Source: Verrucomicrobiota bacterium (lineage in GTDB: Bacteria; Verrucomicrobiota; Verrucomicrobiia; Chthoniobacterales; UBA10450). From it: DNA of 63,749 bases. The DNA lies in assembly GCA_003218375.1 (NCBI GenBank), contig QHNH01000026.1, positions 2,840-66,588 on the forward strand. Reading direction: 5' to 3'. Shown here one piece after another: positions 44,906 to 53,703 of the stretch. The notes under the pieces are model-generated. The model was not told the origin of the DNA. It ran no database searches and was given only the letters and a program-made list of their open reading frames with translations. Position numbers and translations under genes: made by a program. Positions within the stretch are counted from its first letter, which is position 1, and each line of letters starts with the position of its first letter.

Positions 44906-45460
44906 ATGCACGAAAATACCGAATTCACTTTGACGCGGGATTGCGAGTCGATCCTCATCCCGAGCGGCGCCAGGACGATGATTCCGGCCGGTACGCCGGG
45001 CGTAATCACACAAACGCTCGGGGGGAGCTACACCGTCGCCACATATCAGGGACTGGCTCGCATTGCCGAAAAAGATTTGGACGCGCTGGGAATCGAGAAG
45101 CCGGCGGCAAACGGCGCGGAGAAACCGGCGTCATCGAGCACCGGGGACGTCGACGAGAAAATGGTTTGGGACCAGTTACGCCAATGTTTCGATCCGGAGA
45201 TCCCGGTAAACATTGTCGATCTCGGGTTGGTTTACGATTGCCAGCTCACGAAACGTCCCGAAGGCGGCACCAAGGTCGATGTGAAGATGACGCTCACCGC
45301 GCCCGGCTGCGGGATGGGCCCGGCCATCGCGCATGACGCGCAAAGCAAAATTCTCACAATCGATGGTGTTGACGAAGCCGACGTGCAGCTCGTCTGGGAT
45401 CCGCCTTGGAACCAGAACATGATCAGCGAAGCCGGCCGGATGAAGCTCGGCATGGTCTGA
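44906..45460 (+). CDS. sufT: Fe-S assembly protein SufT
   Basis: The 184-residue product has an N-terminal beta domain (FTLTRDCESILIPSGARTMIPAGTPG...TVATYQGLARI) joined by a linker at about 70-80 to a DUF59/MIP18 domain with QLRQCFDPEIPVNIVDLGLVYD, LTAPGCGMGPAIAHD and VQLVWDPPWNQNMISEAGRMKLG. This two-part layout is that of SufT, which helps mature Fe-S proteins. It closes the Fe-S trio; the strong rplI promoter lies just downstream. Confidence 0.9.
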   Translation: MHENTEFTLTRDCESILIPSGARTMIPAGTPGVITQTLGGSYTVATYQGLARIAEKDLDALGIEKPAANGAEKPASSSTGDVDEKMVWDQLRQCFDPEIPVNIVDLGLVYDCQLTKRPEGGTKVDVKMTLTAPGCGMGPAIAHDAQSKILTIDGVDEADVQLVWDPPWNQNMISEAGRMKLGMV

Positions 45461-45472
45461 TTTTTTCGGCGT

Positions 45473-45500
45473 TTGACAGCGATTGAGGCGGTCCTATAAT
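45473..45500 (+). promoter_or_regulatory. Near-consensus sigma-70 promoter of rplI-dnaB
   Basis: TTGACA (45473-45478) and TATAAT (45495-45500) match both consensus hexamers exactly with a 16-bp spacer. The rplI ATG is about 57 bp downstream. It is the strongest promoter visible in the window. Confidence 0.85.
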
Positions 45501-45557
45501 CCTCCTCCCCGCGCCTGCCGATTTTTTCGCGCGGGACTTTTATCAGCCAAAATTGTC

Positions 45558-46094
45558 ATGCCTTCGACCGAAATTATCCTGACCGAAAACATCCCCGGCC
45601 TCGGCGCTGAGGCGGATGTCGTTAAAGTCCGCCGCGGCTACGCCCGCAATTATCTTTTGCCCCAGGGCAAAGCGTACGAAGTGACGAAACAGAGCATGCG
45701 CCAGCTCGACAATTTGAAAGCGAAACGCGCCACGCGGGAAGCCGCCGAGCTGAATGAAGCCGAAGAACTCTCGCGCCGCATCGGCAAACTGCGGGTGACG
45801 TTTACTCTGGAAACCGGCGAGACCGGCAAAGCCTTTGGTTCGATCACCGCCCAGGATCTCGTGAAGCGTTTGAAAAACGAGCTCGGCAACGAGATCGATC
45901 GTCATCGCCTCGTGCTCGATCATCCGATCAAGTCGACCGGCGAACACGAAGTGGCGATAAAATTGCACCACGACGTGACGGCGAAATTCATTTTCCAGGT
46001 TAAACCTTCGAAGGAAGAAGCTCCGGCCCCTGAACCGGCCGGCGAGGTCACGGAAAAAGCGCGACCATTCAAAAAACGCACCGACTCCAAATAA
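45558..46094 (+). CDS. rplI: 50S ribosomal protein L9
   Basis: The 178-residue protein begins MPSTEIILTENIPGLGAEAD, continues VVKVRRGYARNYLLPQGKA, and has the long central helix (TREAAELNEAEELSRRIGKL) and the C-terminal domain GKAFGSITAQDLVKRL. L9 binds 23S rRNA at the L1 stalk base. A charged tail of about 30 residues extends past the usual end. Its stop abuts the TTG start of dnaB, so both come from the promoter at 45473. Confidence 0.95.
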   Translation: MPSTEIILTENIPGLGAEADVVKVRRGYARNYLLPQGKAYEVTKQSMRQLDNLKAKRATREAAELNEAEELSRRIGKLRVTFTLETGETGKAFGSITAQDLVKRLKNELGNEIDRHRLVLDHPIKSTGEHEVAIKLHHDVTAKFIFQVKPSKEEAPAPEPAGEVTEKARPFKKRTDSK

Positions 46095-47579
46095 TTGGCT
46101 ACTGATCCATCCGTCCGAGGAGGTCAGCAGTCTCGCAGAAAATCGGGCAATGAGCCCGGCCGAGGCTGGCCGGAAAAGAATGGCGGCCCGCGCAACGGGG
46201 AGTCACTCACAAGTTCTGCGCAGGATATTCACAGAACCCTGCCGCATAGCATCGAGGCGGAGCAGGGCGTGCTCGGTTCCATGCTCATCTCGCCGCGCGA
46301 AATCATCGCGGAATGCGTCGAGAAGATTAACGAGAATTATTTTTATGTTCCCGCGCACCAGACGATCTACCTGGTGCTGGTCGAATTGTGGAACGGCGGG
46401 CAAGGCATCGACCTGATCACGTTCACGCAGGTCCTGCGCGACCGGAATTTGCTGGAGACGGTCGGCGGCGCCGCGGCAGTGACCAGCCTGTTCACCTTCG
46501 TTCCGACGGCGGCGAACGTGACCTACTACCTCGAGATCGTCCGCGACAAATACATCCTGCGGCAGATCATCGCCGCTTGCACCGAGAGCGTGCGGCGCTC
46601 GTTCGAAGAGCAGGACGAAGTGCACAATCTGCTCGACGAAGTGGAGCAGAAAATCTTTTCCGTCGGCGAAGATCGCTTCAAAGGCCAGGTCCTCACCATG
46701 AAGGACCAGGTCATGGAAGCGATTGAGGCCATCGAGCAGCTCTACGAGCGCCGTGGCGGAATCACTGGGATCTCGACCGGGTTTGCCGAGCTGGATCGGA
46801 TGACGAACGGACTGCACGAATCCGAAATGATCGTGATCGCGGCGCGACCGAGCATGGGAAAGACGGCGCTGGCGATGAACATCGCCGAGCACGTCGCGAT
46901 CAACGAGAAGTTGCCGGTCGCGGTCTTCAGTTTAGAAATGAGCAGCCAGCAACTCGTGCAACGTCTGCTTTGCTCCCGCGCCCGGGTGAACTTGCAGAAG
47001 GTTCGCGACGGCTTTTTGGCGGAACGCGATTTTCCGAGTCTGACTGCCGCGGCCTCGAAGCTGGCCGAGGCGCAAATCTTCATCGATGACAGCGCGAGCT
47101 TGAGCATCCTGGAATTGCGCGCGAAAGCGCGACGCTTGAAGGCGCAGAAAGACATCAAGCTGATCGTGGTCGATTATCTGCAGCTCTTGCGATCGACGAC
47201 GCGGAGAGCCCAAGACAATCGCCAACTGGAAATTTCCGAGATCTCGGCCGGCTTGAAGGGTCTGGCGAAAGAATTGAAGGTCCCGGTGCTCGTGCTTGCT
47301 CAATTGAATCGCCAGCCGGAAGCGCGGACCGGCGGCAAGCCGCGCTTGAGCGATTTGCGCGAATCCGGCTCGATCGAACAGGATGCCGATCTGGTGGGAC
47401 TACTCGTTAGGCCAGAAATTTACGAGGAAGACGAAGATGCTCGTGCCGAGAAAGCCGGAGAAGCCGAGCTGATCATTGCGAAGCAACGCAATGGCCCGGT
47501 CGGCGAAATCGCGCTGACGTTCTTGAAGGAGTTCACGCGCTTCGAAGATCGGGCGCGGAATGTGAGCGAGCCGATGTAG
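46095..47579 (+). CDS. dnaB: Replicative DNA helicase DnaB
   Basis: The 494-residue helicase has an N-terminal domain (LPHSIEAEQGVLGSMLI), a linker, and a RecA-like motor with Walker A RPSMGKTALAMNIAEH, VFSLEMSSQQLVQRLL, Walker B KLIVVDYLQLL and the ending LSDLRESGSIEQDADLVG. It unwinds DNA ahead of the replisome. The chosen TTG at 46095 directly follows the rplI stop; the first about 48 residues are a polar, Gly/Arg-rich extension, so a later start cannot be excluded. An R1 repeat follows within about 8 bp. Confidence 0.94.
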   Translation: MATDPSVRGGQQSRRKSGNEPGRGWPEKNGGPRNGESLTSSAQDIHRTLPHSIEAEQGVLGSMLISPREIIAECVEKINENYFYVPAHQTIYLVLVELWNGGQGIDLITFTQVLRDRNLLETVGGAAAVTSLFTFVPTAANVTYYLEIVRDKYILRQIIAACTESVRRSFEEQDEVHNLLDEVEQKIFSVGEDRFKGQVLTMKDQVMEAIEAIEQLYERRGGITGISTGFAELDRMTNGLHESEMIVIAARPSMGKTALAMNIAEHVAINEKLPVAVFSLEMSSQQLVQRLLCSRARVNLQKVRDGFLAERDFPSLTAAASKLAEAQIFIDDSASLSILELRAKARRLKAQKDIKLIVVDYLQLLRSTTRRAQDNRQLEISEISAGLKGLAKELKVPVLVLAQLNRQPEARTGGKPRLSDLRESGSIEQDADLVGLLVRPEIYEEDEDARAEKAGEAELIIAKQRNGPVGEIALTFLKEFTRFEDRARNVSEPM

Positions 47580-47586
47580 CGTTCTT

Positions 47587-47688
47587 CTGTAGCCGCGGCC
47601 CTGTGGGCCGCGTGGCCTTGCGCTGGGCAACAAAGGCACCGGCTCTCGCGCTTCGCACAGCGAAGCGGCCACAGAAGAGCGGCTACAG
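47587..47688. repeat. R1-family palindromic repeat between dnaB and tkt
   Basis: CTGTAGCCGCGGCCCTGTGGG at the left mirrors the family core, and AGCGGCTACAG closes it. The interior carries an added inverted pair (CTTCGCACAGCGAAG). The TAG stop of tkt (minus strand, 47683-47685) is the complement of the CTA in the closing GGCTACAG. Confidence 0.85.
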
Positions 47689-49668
47689 CGACTTGGCCGC
47701 TTCCACGACGTGCGCGGCGTCGATGCCGAGCTCTTTCATTACCTCGTCTCCGGGCGCGCTCATGCCGAAGCGATCCAGACCAACGACTTTGCCATCGAGA
47801 CCGACGTATTGGTACCAGATGTGGGGCACGCCCGCTTCGATCGCGACGCGACGACGGCACGACGACGGCAAAACTTCTTTGCGGTATTCGGCGGACTGGC
47901 GCTCGAAACGTTCGAAGCAGGGCATCGAGACGACGCGGGTCCCCTCACCCAGCTCGCCCGCGGCTTTCATGGCGTGCTGCAATTCGCTCCCGCACGACAT
48001 CAGAATAAGATCCAGCTTGCCGCTCTCGCGTTTCGCGATGTAACCGCCGCGCGCCACACCTTCCCGTCGCGTCTTCGCATCGATCTCGTTTAACATCGGC
48101 ACGGTCTGGCGGGTCAGGGAAAGCAAGGTTGGCCCATCAATGCGTTGCGCCGCGGCCGCGAATGCTCCCGCGGTTTCCTCCGGATCGGCCGGACGGATCA
48201 CGTCGATCTGCGGCATCAGGCGCACGCTGCTGACCGTTTCGACCGGTTCATGAGTCGGTCCGTCTTCGCCCACCCCAATGGAATCGTGGGTGAAGATATA
48301 AATATTCGGGAGCTTCGAGAGCGCAGCGAGACGAATCGACGGACGGCAATAATCGGTGAAGACGAGAAAAGTGGCGCCGGAGGCGCGGAAGATTCCGTGA
48401 TACGAAATGCCGTTCATGATGGCGCACATGCCATGTTCGCGAATTCCGAAATGAATGTTGCGACCAGCCGGCGTTTCGCGGGTGAAATCGCCGCCGTCCT
48501 TGATGTAGTTCAAGGTCGACCCGTGGAGGTCGGCGCTGCCGCTGATGAGGAACGGCATCGCTTCGGCCAACGGTTGGAGGGCTTCGCTGCCGGCTTTCCG
48601 CGTCGCGATCTTCGAATCTTTCGGGAACTCCGGAATCTTCGATAAAAGATCGGCGTCTACTTTTCGCTCGATTGCGTCATCGAGCTGCCGGGCCTGGTCC
48701 GGGTTTTTCTTCCGCCACTCATTGTAGATTCTTTCCCAGACATCGTAATCCGCGAGCAACTTCTTTTTGTGCTCGGCAAAATATTTCTTTGTTTCCTCGG
48801 AAACGAAATAGTGTTCGTCCGGCAGCCCAAGACCTTTGCGCCCGGCATCGACAAATTTCGCGCCGGCTTCCCCGTGGGCCTTGAAGGTTCCGGCGATCTC
48901 CGGGATGCCTTTGCCGATCAGGGTATGGGCGACGATGAATTTCGGCCGGCCATTATTATTTTCCCTGGCATTGTTCAGGGCATCGAGGAACGCCTGCATG
49001 TCCTGCCCATTGATTTCCTGGACGTCGAAGCCATAGGCCTTGAAGCGCGCGGCGGTGTCTTCGCTCTGGGTGGCGGTGGCGGGCGCATCGAGAGTGACCG
49101 CGTTGGAATCGTAAATCAGAATCAAATTATCGAGCCCGAAATGGCCGGCGAATGCGCTGGCCTCCGCGGAAACGCCTTCCTGCAAACAACCGTCGCCCGC
49201 CAGACAGATGCAGTGCTGATCGAAGATGCGGTGCTCGCTCGTGTTAAATCGCGCCGCCGCCATTTTCATCGCCACGGCCACACCGACGGCGTTGCCGACG
49301 CCCTGCCCGAGCGGGCCGGTGGTGCATTCGACGCCCGGCGTTTCAAAAAATTCCGGATGCCCCGGCGTCTTGCTGTGCAGTTGCCGGAATTGCTTGATCT
49401 CTTCCATCGGCAAATCGTATCCGCTCAAGTGGAGCCAGGCGTAAAGGAACATGCTGCCGTGGCCGGCGGAGAGAACGAAATAATCGCGCCCGATCCAGCG
49501 CGGCTGCTCGGGATTATGTTTGAGCGCGTGACCGTAAAGGACGGCGCCCATTTCGGCGCATCCCAGCGGCAGCCCGAGGTGGCCGGACTTCGAAGCCTGG
49601 ACCGCGTCCATGCACAACCCGCGGGCTTCGTTCGCCGCCCGCGAAAGAATTTCGAGATTCAAACTCAT
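47683..49668 (-). CDS. tkt: Transketolase
   Basis: The 661-residue enzyme moves two-carbon units in the pentose phosphate pathway. It has [40 protein letters not shown], the thiamine diphosphate motif [31 protein letters not shown], and [19 protein letters not shown] followed by [17 protein letters not shown]. The start is [18 protein letters not shown] at 49668. Its stop codon lies inside an R1 palindrome, so the last residues may have been set by repeat insertion. Confidence 0.95.
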   Translation of the reverse strand: MSLNLEILSRAANEARGLCMDAVQASKSGHLGLPLGCAEMGAVLYGHALKHNPEQPRWIGRDYFVLSAGHGSMFLYAWLHLSGYDLPMEEIKQFRQLHSKTPGHPEFFETPGVECTTGPLGQGVGNAVGVAVAMKMAAARFNTSEHRIFDQHCICLAGDGCLQEGVSAEASAFAGHFGLDNLILIYDSNAVTLDAPATATQSEDTAARFKAYGFDVQEINGQDMQAFLDALNNARENNNGRPKFIVAHTLIGKGIPEIAGTFKAHGEAGAKFVDAGRKGLGLPDEHYFVSEETKKYFAEHKKKLLADYDVWERIYNEWRKKNPDQARQLDDAIERKVDADLLSKIPEFPKDSKIATRKAGSEALQPLAEAMPFLISGSADLHGSTLNYIKDGGDFTRETPAGRNIHFGIREHGMCAIMNGISYHGIFRASGATFLVFTDYCRPSIRLAALSKLPNIYIFTHDSIGVGEDGPTHEPVETVSSVRLMPQIDVIRPADPEETAGAFAAAAQRIDGPTLLSLTRQTVPMLNEIDAKTRREGVARGGYIAKRESGKLDLILMSCGSELQHAMKAAGELGEGTRVVSMPCFERFERQSAEYRKEVLPSSCRRRVAIEAGVPHIWYQYVGLDGKVVGLDRFGMSAPGDEVMKELGIDAAHVVEAAKSL

Positions 49669-49708
49669 GAACACGGGTATAATTGGCGGGTCCGTGTAAA
49701 CCAAGCGC

Positions 49709-49743
49709 AATCCAAAATCCCGAATCGAAAATCCAAAATGGAA
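49709..49743. repeat. 7-bp-periodic array (AATCCAA units)
   Basis: Five heptamers AATCCAA, AATCCCG, AATCGAA, AATCCAA, AATGGAA end at the first base of the ATG of the DUF697 gene. The array fills the gap between divergent tkt and that gene. Confidence 0.85.
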
Positions 49744-50918
49744 TGAACCGCCCTGGCCTGCTCCACATCATCGAGCGACTCGAAGGGTTCCTCGGCAAAC
49801 TGCCAGAGGCGATTCGCCGGCCGGTCCTGCACGAACTGACGCCGCTCAAGGAATTGTTTCTGCAACAGCGCGCGCCGCGCTTTGTCATCACCGGCGACAA
49901 CACGCGGCCGCTCCAGGAGATCGTGGCTACGCTTTTCGCGTGGTCGCCGCCGCCCCAGCCGCGCGAAGTCCTGATGGAGCTTTTTCGCTGGCACGCCATG
50001 GAACTGGGCGGTCGTGGGACCGTTTCTTTTCTCGACGCTCGCGGGGCGGACAGCGAAACGCTTTTAAAGATCGGCAAAGAACTGAAGACGCAGCCGGCTG
50101 ATCTTCTGCTGCACCTGGCGGAGGATGATTCGCACGCGATCGAGCCATCCGAGCTGGACAACCTCGCGACGTTTCTCAACGCGAATCCGGGCGGGCACGC
50201 TCCGCCCAAAGTCATTGGCATTGTTTTCCAGCAGGCGGATGCGCGCGTGCGGCAGCATAATGGCGACAGACCAGGGACAGCGCCGATCCGGAGGCGGTCG
50301 CAGTTACAAAACGCGCTCCAGGAGCACGCCGGCGTCCGCCCGCATTTGCTTGAGGTCGTCGAAATCCAGACGGAGACGGCCGACAAAAGCGCCGCGCAAT
50401 TCATGACGTTCCTCGCGCGCAACATGCCGAACGAAGCGCGCGTGGAGATGGCTCGCCTCGCGCACGATCGCACTACGCAAACCGAGATCGCCCAGACCCT
50501 GGTGAAATCCACCACCGCCATCTCCGCCGCGATCGGGGCACAACCCATTCCCCTCGCCGATCTGCCCATCCTGACTGCGCTCCAGCTCATGATGGTCTCC
50601 GGCGTCATGTACATCAGCGGACGCGAACGGAGTCTGCGGGCTGCGACTGAATTTGTCGCGGCCCTCGGCGTCAACGTCGGGGCCGGAATGATCCTGCGGG
50701 AAGGAGCGCGGGCGCTGCTCAAGTTTTTCCCAGGCTGGGGCAACGTCGTCTGCGGCGCGGTGGCCGGCGCCGGCACCTACGCGATCGGCCGGGCCGCGAT
50801 CGTTTATTTTCTGGAAGGATTTTCACTGAAAGACGCGCGCCGGACCTATCTTTCGAGCCGGAAAAAGCGCGAGCGTTCAGAGCCTCACGCCATCAAACAA
50901 ATCAAGACAGCATCATGA
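49743..50918 (+). CDS. DUF697-like membrane protein with degenerate GTPase region
   Basis: The 391-residue protein has an N-terminal part placed like the G domain of DUF697/YcjF-type GTPases, but the P-loop region reads [20 protein letters not shown], without GxxxxGK[ST], so nucleotide binding is doubtful. From about residue 230 a DUF697-type region follows with two hydrophobic stretches ([21 protein letters not shown] and [26 protein letters not shown] as regions). The ATG at 49743 directly follows a heptamer array, and an R1 repeat begins 9 bp after the stop. Role unknown; envelope stress or trafficking is a guess from the family. Confidence 0.65.
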   Translation: MNRPGLLHIIERLEGFLGKLPEAIRRPVLHELTPLKELFLQQRAPRFVITGDNTRPLQEIVATLFAWSPPPQPREVLMELFRWHAMELGGRGTVSFLDARGADSETLLKIGKELKTQPADLLLHLAEDDSHAIEPSELDNLATFLNANPGGHAPPKVIGIVFQQADARVRQHNGDRPGTAPIRRRSQLQNALQEHAGVRPHLLEVVEIQTETADKSAAQFMTFLARNMPNEARVEMARLAHDRTTQTEIAQTLVKSTTAISAAIGAQPIPLADLPILTALQLMMVSGVMYISGRERSLRAATEFVAALGVNVGAGMILREGARALLKFFPGWGNVVCGAVAGAGTYAIGRAAIVYFLEGFSLKDARRTYLSSRKKRERSEPHAIKQIKTAS

Positions 50919-50927
50919 CACAGGAGC

Positions 50928-51007
50928 CTGTAGCCACGGCCCTGTGGGCCGTTCTCGTGTGGCCGTATTTGACGTTGCAAAGGACGGCCCGCAGGGCCGT
51001 GGCTACA
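50928..51007. repeat. R1-family palindromic repeat upstream of rsmA
   Basis: CTGTAGCCACGGCCCTGTGG at the left is matched by GGCCCGCAGGGCCGTGGCTACA at the right, a nearly perfect inversion of over 20 bp around a 35-bp centre. It starts 9 bp after the DUF697 gene stop. Confidence 0.88.
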
Positions 51008-51031
51008 AACGTCGACCCGGGTCGAATAACT

Positions 51032-51040
51032 TGTGAATAA
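51032..51040 (-). other. DnaA-box-like 9-mer upstream of rsmA
   Basis: TGTGAATAA is the reverse complement of TTATTCACA, the same 9-mer as at 19011. It lies 20 bp before the palindrome at 51060. Confidence 0.3.
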
Positions 51041-51059
51041 AATCCGCGATACGGAGCGT

Positions 51060-51085
51060 TTTGTTCACATTTTTTTGTGAACAAA
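51060..51085. promoter_or_regulatory. Perfect palindrome TTTGTTCACA-N6-TGTGAACAAA
   Basis: Arms of 10 bp match perfectly around a TTTTTT centre. It lies 46 bp upstream of the rsmA ATG. It may be a protein-binding operator or an RNA hairpin in the rsmA leader. It is not related to the R1-R6 repeats, and its AT-rich makeup differs from the surroundings. Confidence 0.6.
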
Positions 51086-51130
51086 GAGAGGCCTTTCTCC
51101 AGCACCGTCGAGTCCCGCATTCTCGCCTGA

Positions 51131-52474
51131 ATGAAGCTGTCCCAGATCGACGCAACCCTGCGGGAAATCCGGGTCTCCCCCGTCAAGACGCTCGGCCAGA
51201 ATTTTCTTCACGACCGTAATCTGGCGCGCTGGATCGTCGACAAATCCGAACCGTCCCCGGACGATTACGTCGTTGAAATCGGGCCGGGGCTCGGCGCGCT
51301 CACTGAATTTATTCTCGAATCCGGCGCGCGTGTTCTCGCGATCGAAAAGGACCAGCGGCTGGTGGAATTCCTGCGGAATCGATTCGCCGATTCCCGCCTC
51401 GAAGTCGTGCACGGGGATGCGCTCGATTTCGATTTGCGATCGCTGTTCGCCGAGCCGCGAGTGAAGCTGCTGGGCAATCTTCCCTACTACATCTCCAGTC
51501 AGTTGCTCCTGAAGTTCACAAAATATCCAAGTCCCATTTCGCTATGGCTGTTGATGTTACAAAAGGAAATGGCGCGGCGGATTTCCGCGGCCCCAGGCAC
51601 TTCCGATTACGGGGCGCTGAGTCTGGTCGTGCAATTGCAGTATCGAGTCGAGTTTCTTCGGACCGTGCCGGCGACCGTTTTTCTTCCCGAGCCGGATGTG
51701 GATTCCGCATTCGTTCGCATCACGCCACGCCTCCCGGATGAACTTCCACCGCACGATCCGGAGACGTTTTTTCGCCTCGTGCGCCAGGGATTTTCGCAGC
51801 GCCGGAAACAGCTCCGAAATTTGTTACGGAAAGAAATCCCCAATTGGGAAGAAGCCGCCGGGAGAGTCGGATTCGATCCTCGCGCCCGGGCGGAGCAATT
51901 GAGCCTGGAGCAATGGATCGCATTGTCCGAGCAGTCACGCTCGGGACTATCGACTGGCCCCAACACCGCTGCCTCGGAGCGCTTCACGGTGGTCGACGAA
52001 AAGGACCATCTGCTCGGCGACGCGCCCCGGAGCGAAGTGCATGGGAATAACTTACGGCATCGCGCCGTTCACCTCTTCATTTTCAACGGGCAAGGCGAGC
52101 TCTTCCTGCAGAAACGGTCGCGGTGGAAAGACCGTCATCCATTGCTCTGGGACTCGAGCGCGGCGGGTCATGTGGAGACCGGGGAGGAATATGATGAAAC
52201 CGCCGCCCGCGAGCTCGAGGAAGAGCTTGGAATCAAGGCCGAGTTAACGCGCGTGGCCAAGCTGCCGTGCTCCGAGCGGACCGGTTGGGAATTCATCTGG
52301 CTTTACCGCGGAGAGCACGAAGGGCCATTCAACCTCGCCAAAACTGAGATCGAGCATGGCGAGTTTTTCCCGACCGAGATCGTTGCCCGCTGGGTGAAAG
52401 CCCGGCCCGACGATTTTGCGCCCGGCTTTCTGGAATGCTGGAAAGCCTCTGAGCATCAAGGAGAGGCGATTTGA
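51131..52474 (+). CDS. rsmA: RsmA (16S rRNA dimethyltransferase) fused to a Nudix hydrolase
   Basis: The 447-residue chain joins two enzymes. Residues about 1-265 are RsmA/KsgA: SPVKTLGQNFLHD, the SAM motif VVEIGPGLGALTEF, LGNLPYYISSQLLLKF (N-L-P-Y) and GFSQRRKQLRNLL; it dimethylates two adenines at the 3' end of 16S rRNA. Residues about 285-447 are a Nudix domain of the YfcD/IPP-isomerase-like group (RHRAVHLFIFNGQGELFLQ, box GHVETGEEYDETAARELEEE). The join is open and both domains are complete, so this is a true fusion. The stop and last residues lie in an R6 palindrome. Confidence 0.92.
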   Translation: MKLSQIDATLREIRVSPVKTLGQNFLHDRNLARWIVDKSEPSPDDYVVEIGPGLGALTEFILESGARVLAIEKDQRLVEFLRNRFADSRLEVVHGDALDFDLRSLFAEPRVKLLGNLPYYISSQLLLKFTKYPSPISLWLLMLQKEMARRISAAPGTSDYGALSLVVQLQYRVEFLRTVPATVFLPEPDVDSAFVRITPRLPDELPPHDPETFFRLVRQGFSQRRKQLRNLLRKEIPNWEEAAGRVGFDPRARAEQLSLEQWIALSEQSRSGLSTGPNTAASERFTVVDEKDHLLGDAPRSEVHGNNLRHRAVHLFIFNGQGELFLQKRSRWKDRHPLLWDSSAAGHVETGEEYDETAARELEEELGIKAELTRVAKLPCSERTGWEFIWLYRGEHEGPFNLAKTEIEHGEFFPTEIVARWVKARPDDFAPGFLECWKASEHQGEAI

Positions 52475-52520
52475 AATCGCCGACCTAATACCACGGCGGT
52501 TACAAACCGCCGCTCCTTGA
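52456..52520. repeat. R6-family palindromic repeat at the 3' end of the rsmA-Nudix gene
   Basis: TCAAGGAG at the left and CTCCTTGA at the right are inverted; inside, GGCGATTTGAAATCGCC and GGCGGTTACAAACCGCC form two further hairpins. The gene stop TGA (52472-52474) lies in the first inner hairpin. Confidence 0.85.
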
Positions 52521-52540
52521 CGCGCAATCCGAAGCGGTAC

Positions 52541-52849
52541 CTAGCGCCGCGCGCGAGTTTTCTTCGCGGTCGTGCGCTTCTTCCCCCACGTCTTCTTCGC
52601 CCCGGCGGGCCCGCGGAACATTCGCTCCGGCAGATCGCCTATCGCCGATTTGCGGAACTTCCGCGCCGCGCGTCGCGCGCCCTCTTTCCCACCGTGACCA
52701 TTGTCGCTGAACAAACGAGTTACCGTGTTGCCTCCACGGAGAAAGTGCACCTGGAAGCCGTGGGTCTGTTTCTTGGCGCGAGATTTCGTATCGATGCGCC
52801 GGATGTTTTGCTCCGAATCGGGATTAGCTCTCTTTTTCACCTGCCTCAC
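52541..52849 (-). CDS. Small basic AP2-like protein
   Basis: The 102-residue, Lys/Arg-rich protein has GFQVHFLRGGNTVTRLFSD followed by GGKEGARRAARKFRKS, the wording of bacterial AP2-like DNA-binding domains. The C-terminus is very basic (KKTWGKKRTTAKKTRARR) and could bind nucleic acid. Function unknown. The gene starts 33 bp downstream of the transpeptidase gene end on the same strand. Confidence 0.6.
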   Translation of the reverse strand: MRQVKKRANPDSEQNIRRIDTKSRAKKQTHGFQVHFLRGGNTVTRLFSDNGHGGKEGARRAARKFRKSAIGDLPERMFRGPAGAKKTWGKKRTTAKKTRARR

Positions 52850-52882
52850 TCTAAGTAGCGCGGGCGCGACTGCAAACGCGCT

Positions 52883-53650
52883 TCAATGCTCGGTTTTCCA
52901 CGAGGCCGGTGGCGGCAAATTCCACCCCTTCCATTTTTTGTCGTACTCCGCCACCGGCAAAAGGACGTAACAAGGATGCCGCGCCGCGCGCATCCACGTA
53001 ATTATTTTCACCAGGTCTGGCTCGGCCATGGTGGTGCAACCGGCACTCGGCCGCGAGACCCCGCGACGGATGTGAAAGAAAATCGCGCTGCCCGCGCCGG
53101 GGACGGGCGGATCGGAGTTGTGCCTGATCTCCACCAGCCAGCGATAGGCGAAGTCATTGTGCCGCATTTTTTGTTTCTCGAACCAGGGCGGCGGCTTCGC
53201 GGGATCGGGGATCGTAACGAGGCGATTGTAGTCCGGGCTTTTTACATCGTCGACCCAGGCGTCCGCGGTCGTGACTCGATGGAACGGGAAATCAGCGCCG
53301 GGCGGAAGCTGGGCATCGTAGGTGTAAATTTTTCCAATCCGAAAGATGCCCGCCGGCGCGCGACCATCGCGCTCGGTCTTGCGCAGACCGTTTTCACTTT
53401 GCCCGGCGAGCCCGCTCCCCCAGGCCAGGCCCTGTTTGCCAAAGAGGACTGGCCACGACGGTCCGGTGGCTTCCCATTTCCCACCCGCCGCGCGCTCGAA
53501 CAATTGCATTTGGCCGCGCATGGAATTCCAATCGGGACCGGTCCCGACGATGAGTTGGGTGCAGTCATCCGGTACGCCGGCGGCATATCCACTGCTTACG
53601 ACCAACGCCACGACGCCGCTCAATGCCCGGCGAAAATTCTTGATAAACAT
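52883..53650 (-). CDS. L,D-transpeptidase (YkuD-like) domain protein, secreted
   Basis: The 255-residue product has a signal peptide (LSGVVALVVSSGYAAG), then a YkuD-like domain: GPDWNSMRGQMQLFER, APAGIFRIGKIYTYD and the active-site run FFHIRRGVSRPSAGCTTM with His and Cys spaced as in L,D-transpeptidases. Such enzymes crosslink peptidoglycan or process it. It resembles the YafK/ErfK relatives acting in the periplasm. Single-gene start, divergent from the TMTC-like gene. Confidence 0.83.
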   Translation of the reverse strand: MFIKNFRRALSGVVALVVSSGYAAGVPDDCTQLIVGTGPDWNSMRGQMQLFERAAGGKWEATGPSWPVLFGKQGLAWGSGLAGQSENGLRKTERDGRAPAGIFRIGKIYTYDAQLPPGADFPFHRVTTADAWVDDVKSPDYNRLVTIPDPAKPPPWFEKQKMRHNDFAYRWLVEIRHNSDPPVPGAGSAIFFHIRRGVSRPSAGCTTMAEPDLVKIITWMRAARHPCYVLLPVAEYDKKWKGWNLPPPASWKTEH

Positions 53651-53703
53651 TTCCCAAACCTAGACGCGCATCTTATTGCTTCTGTCCAACCGAATCGCTG
53701 TCG

